From assembly GCF_000485595.1 (NCBI RefSeq), contig NW_014577196.1, positions 54,811-95,331 on the forward strand: a stretch of DNA of 40,521 nt, written 5' to 3'. Shown in pieces: positions 33,859-40,521 of the stretch. Positions within the stretch are counted from its first letter, which is position 1. Each line of letters begins with the position of its first letter. A model generated the notes under the pieces. The model was not told the DNA's origin and made no database searches. It saw nothing but the letters and a program-made list of their open reading frames with translations. The stretch comes from Priapulus caudatus. Its lineage: Eukaryota; Priapulida; Priapulimorpha; Priapulimorphida; Priapulidae. The translations under genes were made by a program, and so were the position numbers.

Positions 33859-34568
33859 TGTTAGCCTCTGGAAATTGTATGTCATCCACCGTGTAATTAC
33901 TGCAACATGCAGGTTTGATAGCACTTGTTGCTGCCGTTGGTTGGTATACATATTGGGAAGATTTTCTTCTCAGATCTGATATTTGAATGATTGAAATGAA
34001 TATGAAATATAATATATCGAAAGGAAAAAGAACAATATGTAGTCCAAACATAGCATCACATTTTTATTGGAATTGCGCATGTTTTGAGGTCTGTCTTTTA
34101 TGTGATGTATGGTAACTTGACAAGAGTGTATGTATTACGACATCAGGCTGGCCTTGAAAGTCAGGTCGGGTGGCACGAATGCCAGGGTACGCAACGATAT
34201 CGTTATCAGATACCCGAGGTACTTTCCGAATGATATCGAACCGTACCCAGGGGAACCACTCCGATAGTACCCTGGGGACTCAGACCTTATCAGCGCAATA
34301 ATGTGTTATGCTTTGAAAGTTGACACTTTACCACGAACATCTTAAGAGCTGAGGGATGTTCTTCAGAGGATTTACCCAACGCTGACCTATTTCAATAGAG
34401 CATTAAAGAGCGAAGATAATGGCACTGCTACAGAGTACTCGTCAATTGTAAATTATATATAGCCCCATTGAATAAGACGATGTCCTCGGCCAGCACAGGT
34501 AGCTTGTCTGCCACCTTACTGTTTTTCAACGTACCTCTTGCACATTCTACTTGGCCGTGTCAATATTA

Positions 34569-34891
34569 GGCGTGTTCAAACCTTAAGAAAAACCGCGCTG
34601 CTCAGCCGCTATACGGATATAATAGTGCAGCTAAATGTGTCGTTGTTCACACAGGCGAATACTCTTTTTGCGGTATCGCCGCGGGCAAATATATCACGCC
34701 GCGGAGCAACTAAGCGGAGCTGATTCCAATTGCCAGTCAGAAGTGGTCTTTTTGTCGAGCGGCGCTATTTGAGCGCGATTTAGTCGACGCTAATTGCGTT
34801 CACACTTGTAAAAAGCTCAGTTTTCGATGCGGTCTGCAAACCGCTGAGTTTTGGCCAGCCCGCCCTAATTCGCGACCATGTGAACGCACCT
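34569..34891. mobile_element. MITE in the BBS2 downstream flank, copy C only
   Basis: The ends ggcgtgttcaaacc and catgtgaacgcacc are inverted to each other. TTA flanks both sides (34566-34568 and 34892-34894), and the empty site aatattattacacc survives at about 24242-24255. The interior is rich in gcgg/ccgc and has no coding capacity. This is consistent with a PIF/Harbinger-like MITE, though superfamily assignment is tentative. Confidence 0.6.
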
Positions 34892-34894
34892 TTA

Positions 34895-36060
34895 TTACAA
34901 CTGTAGCTTACTTTCTTCCACCAATTAATTTGATTGTTGATTCACGTTTTGTTTTGCGTGAGATTTTATTGCTCCGAAAAGCTCCGGCTACATTTTTTCA
35001 AGTTCAAGCAGAGTTTTCCAAAACAATCTCTAAGCATTTCAATATACATTATTTAGGTATCTAATATATTATTTGTGTGTATCAAGTTACTATATAAGGT
35101 ATATGAAATTCGCGTCCAAGGACAGTTTAGGTATCTAAGTGTTTTTAGGGAACACTGCAGGGGCGCAGTGTAGCCTACGGGTTGATACACTGCCCTGTGG
35201 CTATTGCTAATTGATTAGAGCATCAAAGCACTAGAGGTACAGCGGGGTATATATCTTTACTAGCTGAATATTTGTTGTATTGTCACCACTCATTTCACAT
35301 TTCCGTCCATTTCTATTTATATTGTATATGTCTGCGACTGTAGTTCTCAATTGTGTAAATTATTGCCCGAAAATTTTAGTTAAAACAAATAAAGGAGCAT
35401 CGATTCTTTTTGATTTAGTCAATAATTGCGTTTGTCTTGAATTTTACACAACGTGCTTTACTGTGTATTTAAATTTTATTCACTACTATGCTTACAACGC
35501 CGCGTCACACTGTAAGTCGGATAAATAGAGCCAAAGAAGTCTGGTGGGGAACGTTGGTGGGAAAGCGTGGCCACAAAGGTAGCGGGGGGAAGGGTGTTCT
35601 ATCAGCAATAAGTCTTGGTAGCGCTACACTCGTTCATGTCTTTCCTTATCGACCAGTAACGTATGTGAGTCACGCGAAATAGTCACAGTATTCACAGATG
35701 TGGAATGAATTAATTATAGCTTATACTATAGTATTCTGGTTCTTCAGTAATCGAACATCGCGTCCACTGTCTAGTCTGTAAAAAGCCAGCAAACAAGCGA
35801 GGGTTAGAGGATGGGGATTGCATGGAAAGAGATGGAGGGCATGTGAGGCGTTGAAGGGTGGTAGCGGGGGAGAGAGGAAGTACAGCAGATAGCGGTAGAA
35901 GAAGGTAAAAGATCAAGAGGCGAATAAGAAGATAAGAGCATGAGGTGACTACCGATCGAGGGCAAGCGTTGTGGAGGCGAGGAAAATTGGCTTGGAAATG
36001 GAGAGGAGCGTAGATGACCGGTAAGAAGTTAGGCGCGACGTTAGATGAAGACATGAAGTT
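34895..36060. other. BBS2 downstream flank, copy C
   Basis: Corresponds to about 24290-25335 (ttcaagttcaagca, cagtaacgt, tagaggatggggattg) with a high density of one-base insertions and deletions. About 60 bp just right of the MITE (34895-34965) has no counterpart in copy A. Nothing coding is seen. Confidence 0.6.
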
Positions 36061-37130
36061 GGAGCGGAAGGCGAAGCAAGTAGAAGGTACAAAAGGTTAG
36101 AGGCGAGGGAAGAAGTAACAAAGGGCTACGAGGGAGGCGAAGAGAAATAAAAAAAGGTAGAGGAGGTGAGGAAGATAACAAGTTAGACAGGGAGGGAGGA
36201 GAAGTTTAACAAAGGATAGGAGCGGATGGTGGGGAGAAGTAACAAAAGTAGGAGCGGGAGACGAAGCTACACAAAAAGGTTAGGGGCATGTGAGAACGAG
36301 AAGATAACATAAAGCGTTAGAGGGAGGGGGAGAGACATCAACAAAACGGCTAGCGGGCAGTGAGAGCAACGATACAAATGAGTAGACGGAGGGACACGAG
36401 AACGATACGAACAAGGGATACCGAGGCGGCGCTGAGACGAGGCATAACCAACACAATGACTAAGAGGGAGGGCAACAGAGAAGCATAACACAACAACGGC
36501 TTACCGAGCGACAGGACACGAGAAGATACAAACGGTAAGAGGAGAGAGAGAACGATAACAAAAAGGATAGAGGGAGGGGAGAAGGATAACAAAAGATTAG
36601 AGGGAGAGCGGAGAGAGATACAAAAGGTAGCGCGAGGGAGAGAGAGTAACAAACGGTCATGAGGGAGTGATCAGACGAACGTAACAAAAAGGTAGAGGGA
36701 GGGAAGAGAAGATTAACAAAGTAGAGGATGTGAGAGAAGTAACAAAAGACTCAGAGGGAGGGATGAGAAGTAACAAAGATAGAGGACGGAGGGAGAGAAT
36801 GATAACAAAAATGCTTAGAGGGAGGGCAGAGAACGATAACAAAAGGATTAGAGGGGGGAGAGAAGCATAACAAAAGGGTAAGAGGGAGGAGGAAGATTAT
36901 ACAAAAGCGTAGAAGGGAGGGAGGAGGATAACAAAAGGTAGAGGGGAGGCCGAGAGAAGATAACACAATGGTTAGAGGAGGAGAGAAGCATATACAAAAA
37001 GGTAGAGGGGGGAGAGAAGATAACAAAAGGTAGAGGGAGGGAGAGAAGATAACAAAATGTAGAGGTGATAGAGGTGGAAAGAGGGTAGAGGAGGGCACAA
37101 GGTAGTGGAGGTAAAGGAGAGGAAGCATAT
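36060..37130. repeat. Purine-rich minisatellite, about 28-29 bp unit
   Basis: The unit is approximately ggtagagggagggagagaag followed by ataacaaaa, repeated some 35 or more times. At the right end (about 36990-37070) units are nearly uniform. To the left they carry many extra or missing bases. Long apparent open frames on the minus strand here are by-products of the C/T composition. A short (TA)n run closes it at about 37125-37142. Confidence 0.85.
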
Positions 37131-37142
37131 ATATATATATAC

Positions 37143-38660
37143 TATCTAGTATATAATATATAGCAGGGAAAGCAGATCGACTATGGGTGGTGATGCGAAG
37201 AAGACTAAGAAGGGGAAGAGAATTCTAAGGTACGTAAGTGTAGAAGACAGTAATTATAAAAAGGAATGAGGAGAGGCAGACTTGAATCAAAACTTAGATT
37301 TGGTTAAAAAAAAATCATGAAATTTGGTTCATATTAGCGACTTTTAATCGCACGTTTTTTGACTAAGAATAAATACTAAATAGTAGGTCTCAGGGGAGAT
37401 ATAGTGATCCGCTAGATAGCGCATAAATACGATATTCCGAAGTCGATTTAAAATGTACCGCTCTTTTCGCTGGGGGCGCCACCATTCAATGGCATTAGGA
37501 AGTGCTATGTTGAATTTTGACATCTTGGCGCCATTTAGTGTGGAAAATAATTATAAAGTGCGCATATATGGAATAACTCGGTTACCTGATTAACATTGGG
37601 TTTTATTACGATGTGACAGGCTTCACTCTCGCGAGATCTCTCGCGTTCAATAGAAACGTGAACAAAACCCCACCATCATGTCTATAGTTGTATTTGTGAT
37701 CGAAATTTTAAAATCTGATAACTTGAAAGGCTCATAATTAGAAGTAACACGAACCTGACGTAGGACAAGTTAATGCAGTTAATGTTTATCAATTGGTTCA
37801 TCGCGCGGACAGCGTACTTACTCCTTGTTCATGGCGTATGTGTACACGTGTATGGCGTATGTGTACACGTGTATGGCGTATGTTCATAGTCTATGTGTAT
37901 ATAATATACGTGCAGAATCAAATTAGCTATTAATGTTCAGTTGCAATGGACATGTGAAGGAATTAAAAAATACATGGTATTGTAGCGGCTTCGAACGTAA
38001 ACACAGTAACTAAAAAATTACCATTATCATCAAAATGTTTATTCACGCTTTACTAATGTAATTATAATATATAAATATTATATATATATAATAACGCATA
38101 TCATAATTACAGTACAGTGGTAATCTATTTTCCAGTGTTAATCGTCTCGAGTGAGAATGTTGTGTTAATATTATAAGGTTTGACACGGGATGTGCGCACG
38201 TGGTCGCACTTTTAAGTAACGTGACGAAATATATGCGAGCCCAACGGCAGAAGCAGCAGCACGTGCGTGCGTGCGTGCGTGCGTGCGTACGTCGGTGCGT
38301 GCGTGCGCGCATGTGTGTAGTCGCTCCTGTCTAGCGGAATGCGAAAGAGAGGGAGAGAGAGGACAAGTGCATGCTAAGAAAACGATATATTTGTTGTGGT
38401 TAGTGGAGCATGTGGTATTGCTTCTAGCGCCCCCTTCCATCGATATAAAAGTAATGGAGCATCAATTATGACTAAGATCATCAGTTACACTAAATATCAT
38501 TCAGGTAGGGGGCGAATGAAGAATATTTTTTGAACTACCATTTCAAACGAGATAACTTAAATGAAACATACACTTCCATTTAGGGGACGATTGAAGGCGG
38601 AACAAATCGTAGGATAAACATTTCTATAATGATCGACGAATTGGAGACTCGGTTTCCACT
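37143..38660. other. Gene-free stretch with small repeats
   Basis: No coding exon is recognised. A 21-bp tandem repeat (atggcgtatgtgtacacgtg plus t) occurs 2.8 times at 37831-37886. A (GTGC)n microsatellite lies at about 38263-38310. The reverse complement of AATAAA at 38038-38043 is a possible but distant poly(A) signal for the minus-strand gene. Confidence 0.5.
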
Positions 38661-38668
38661 AGATGAAG

Positions 38669-38800
38669 CTAAGAATTGCCGCAACCTTTCCCAACGATAG
38701 CCTTAATTAACTCGCTCTTCGTGTACAGACGCTTTGCGCGCGCTACAAACCTAGCTGCAAGCACATCAAACATACTTGTTGCGACCCTTAACATCATCAT
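38669..38800 (-). pseudogene. Partial duplicate of the GNAT gene 3' end
   Basis: On the minus strand a short frame reads LAARFVARAKRLYTKSEL, matching LGARTKLITKRLYTKHEV near the end of the neighbouring gene. Nucleotide similarity is also visible (ctcgctcttcgtgtacagac against ctcgtgcttcgtatataatc). Only about the last 40-50 codons are present, with a different, shorter tail. It lies about 40 bp downstream of the intact gene's stop, so it is a diverged tandem-duplication relic or a now-unused alternative 3' end. Confidence 0.55.
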
Positions 38801-38838
38801 TCTGATTTTCAATGTAACAATTCGATTTCGATGAAGTC

Positions 38839-39901
38839 CTAGATAATGAAGGCGCCCCAATCAAGAGTAGACGCTACCTTATCCAATGGTAACTTCACCT
38901 CGTGCTTCGTATATAATCGCTTTGTAATCAACTTAGTGCGAGCTCCAAGCGCCTCTACCATCATTGTCGCTGGTATGTTGTCATCAGGTGTATAGATGCA
39001 GATCTCTGATCCATCCGGTAGAGCCATTAACACCTGCCTCATCAGCTGACACTGTACCTGCTCCGTGTCACCGTAAAGTGGACAGATGCCGTGACTCACT
39101 CTGCCCGTCATGTTGACGGCAATGACATAACCTGCTACCTTGCTCTCAGCATCGGTCGCTACAAACATCAGCTTCTTATAAGCTTGTAGACAGGGACGCA
39201 GATAGTCTCCGCGGTCGTTCCCAGCGATGGTCCTGTCGTAGCCGAGTACAGCTTGCAGCATCTCCTCGCTGTATGGCTTCACCATGATATTGGCTTCATC
39301 TCCCAGCTTCAGGGATGCTGCGATCTTGGCGTGATCGACGGTGTAGTAACGGTCGGTAATAGTGAACGACTCCGTCGTAAATTTATTCTTCTTGTAAAAC
39401 TCTATGAGGTGCATGGCGGAGTTAATCGCCACGTTGAGGTGGCCGACGTGCTCATCTGCTCGTTTGTACAACATACTTTCTATTCTAGTTCCTCTCATGT
39501 CGCCACGTACTATTAAGTGATTCGCAGATGCCATGTCACCTATTACAGCACAGGTAACAAAACCTGAAACGGGAGACCGTATAGCGATCATCAACTATTC
39601 ATTCCTCTGTTGGTATTTTGGCGTTTATCGCCTAACTTACTATAGAGTACTTATCAAGCGTAACGGCTTGCCACTAAATCTGCGGCTACGAGGTAGTTTA
39701 TGTATATGTAGAACATATGTACGTACCGACTGGTTCTCCGCTAGGCAACACAGCCGTGAAAGCTCCGCCGCCTTTCCCGTATTTCATCACGATCTTAAAC
39801 ATCTCAATCTCGTGTGCAACATTAAAATATTCTTCCCACCATTTAATCACATGCGGCAGATCTGACTCGATAGCCTCCCTGATTGAACAACCATCCGCCA
39901 T
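38839..39901 (-). CDS. GNAT-family N-acyltransferase, YitH/DUF1248-like, two exons
   Basis: Predicted acyl-CoA-dependent N-acyltransferase of about 299 residues; the substrate is unknown. Exon 1 runs 39901-39727 (ATG at 39901; MADGCSIREAIESDLPHVIKWW is typical of a GNAT N-terminus) to a gtacgt donor. Exon 2 runs 39563-38839 from a tttcag acceptor to TAG. The junction restores Pro-Val-Gly-Phe-Val in the core strand. The N-terminal half contains a GNAT-like segment (LIVRGDMRG, residues about 74-82) and NVAINSAMHLIEFYKKN. The C-terminal half resembles the second acetyltransferase domain found in bacterial YitH-like and nematode DUF1248 proteins (VAGYVIAV, CPLYGDTE, LPDGSEICIYTPDDN, KRLYTKHEV). 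The gene is AT-balanced, unlike tankyrase. The start is the first ATG giving a full GNAT domain. I name no symbol because no characterised orthologue is evident. Confidence 0.8.
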
Positions 39902-40380
39902 GATGCTTTCAAATCAAATGCGTATAAGGCCTGCTCATGGCCTCCCCCAAGTGTAACGTCCGCTATGCCAGGTGACAATACCGAGACGTATGCCCACAGG
40001 CACTTGAAGCATTTCAACTGTAAACACACGCCGACGCCATTGCGCGCACACTGACACATAAATATAGAGACTCTTGCAGAGAGACAATGGCACGTGAAGG
40101 GTAACCTTGCGACCGAACAACGATGGAGACGCTGAGATCCCTGTCACACGCTTCGAGGCTGTGCTGAGTGGTGAATGTAGGTTACGTACGATTCATGACA
40201 GTGCTCAGTGAGTGATGAGTTGATGCGATGTAAAATCATGTAGTAGTGACTGCCGTGTGGTGGCAGTAGCAGCAGCAGCGAAGGCAGATGACGCGAGGTG
40301 TACGTGATTGTTGTTGTATGTATGATTAATAAAGAAATTGTTTTTGTATTTAACGTCGTAAGATTGGTATCTGCCTAGCT
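39902..40380. other. Upstream region of the GNAT gene with a transposon fragment
   Basis: No exon is recognised. About 39990-40065 resembles parts of the foldback element of BBS2 intron 1: gcccacaggcacttgaagc matches its right arm inverted, and actgacacataaatat matches its centre. This suggests another, degraded member of that family close to the GNAT promoter. An AATAAA at about 40328-40333 has no obvious plus-strand gene to serve. Confidence 0.4.
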
Positions 40381-40384
40381 TTTA

Positions 40385-40467
40385 CCCCTCCTCCCTCCCT
40401 CCCTCCCTCACACCCTACCTCCTTTCGCTGTATCTCACCCCCTTCTTTTTCCCTACCTCCCATTGCT

Positions 40468-40521
<54 letters not shown>
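40385..40521. repeat. Polypyrimidine tract ending in (TC)n
   Basis: Pyrimidine-rich sequence (ccctcctccctccctccctc) runs to about 40475 and then becomes a pure TC/CT dinucleotide run to the window end. The run is cut by the edge, so its length is unknown. Confidence 0.9.

Larger units (their letters stand above)
32571..34294. mobile_element. Mutator-like foldback element, copy C, carrying a hAT insertion
   Basis: The left terminal repeat starts gctgatagggtc at 32571 after gcaagtaat (32562-32570). The right one ends ...cagc at 34294, followed by gcaataatg, the same duplication with one base changed or lost. The P-like element is absent: ttgtcccaccgtaccctgac (about 32685-32704) is the unoccupied target. 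Minus the hAT insertion, the element is about 590 bp, as in copy A. The right half has many more indels than the left. Confidence 0.8.

Noticed and set aside
36267-37128. Several Leu/Ser/Pro-rich minus-strand open frames
   Set aside because: They are read through the purine-rich minisatellite and have no coding character.
1-40521. CRISPR arrays, tRNA or rRNA genes
   Set aside because: No regular short repeats with unique spacers were seen. I noticed no convincing tRNA or rRNA sequence by eye, though a covariance-model scan was not possible.

Overview
The window looks like nuclear DNA from an invertebrate animal. It has spliced genes with GT-AG introns, long AT-rich non-coding stretches, microsatellites and several superfamilies of cut-and-paste transposon. 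The two conserved genes, tankyrase and BBS2, resemble vertebrate orthologues closely, but nothing fixes the phylum. There is no operon structure, CRISPR array, rRNA or tRNA that I can support.

Layout: (1) 1-2640 is non-coding and repeat-rich. (2) 2679-4940, plus strand, is the 3' part of a tankyrase gene in one GC-rich exon: ankyrin clusters, SAM and the complete PARP catalytic domain. It is followed by a roughly 70-bp tandem array that copies the last codons of the gene. (3) 9121-18689, plus strand, is a complete 17-exon BBS2 gene (BBSome subunit, about 732 residues). (4) 18830-25335 is the BBS2 3' flank. It holds a nested transposon stack: a Mutator-like foldback element (9-bp target duplication) contains a P-element-like transposon (34-bp terminal inverted repeats, 8-bp target duplication), which contains a small MITE. 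(5) 25339-30595 is a second, left-truncated copy of the P-like element and the adjoining flank. (6) 30596-36060 is a second copy of BBS2 exons 13-17 and the same flank. Here the Mutator-like element lacks the P-like element but carries a hAT element, and an extra MITE lies downstream. (7) 36060-37130 is a purine-rich minisatellite. (8) 38839-39901, minus strand, is a two-exon GNAT acetyltransferase gene with a broken partial duplicate behind it.

The main structural message is that 16.7-36 kb is a mosaic of two versions of one locus that differ by three transposon insertions and many single-base indels. The first BBS2 copy is frameshifted in exons 13-16, while the second copy is intact there. 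Two haplotypes joined head to tail by an assembler is the simplest reading. A real segmental duplication is the alternative. The functional genes have unrelated known roles (PARylation and telomere/Wnt control for tankyrase, ciliary trafficking for BBS2, acyl transfer for the GNAT), so their proximity need not mean co-operation.
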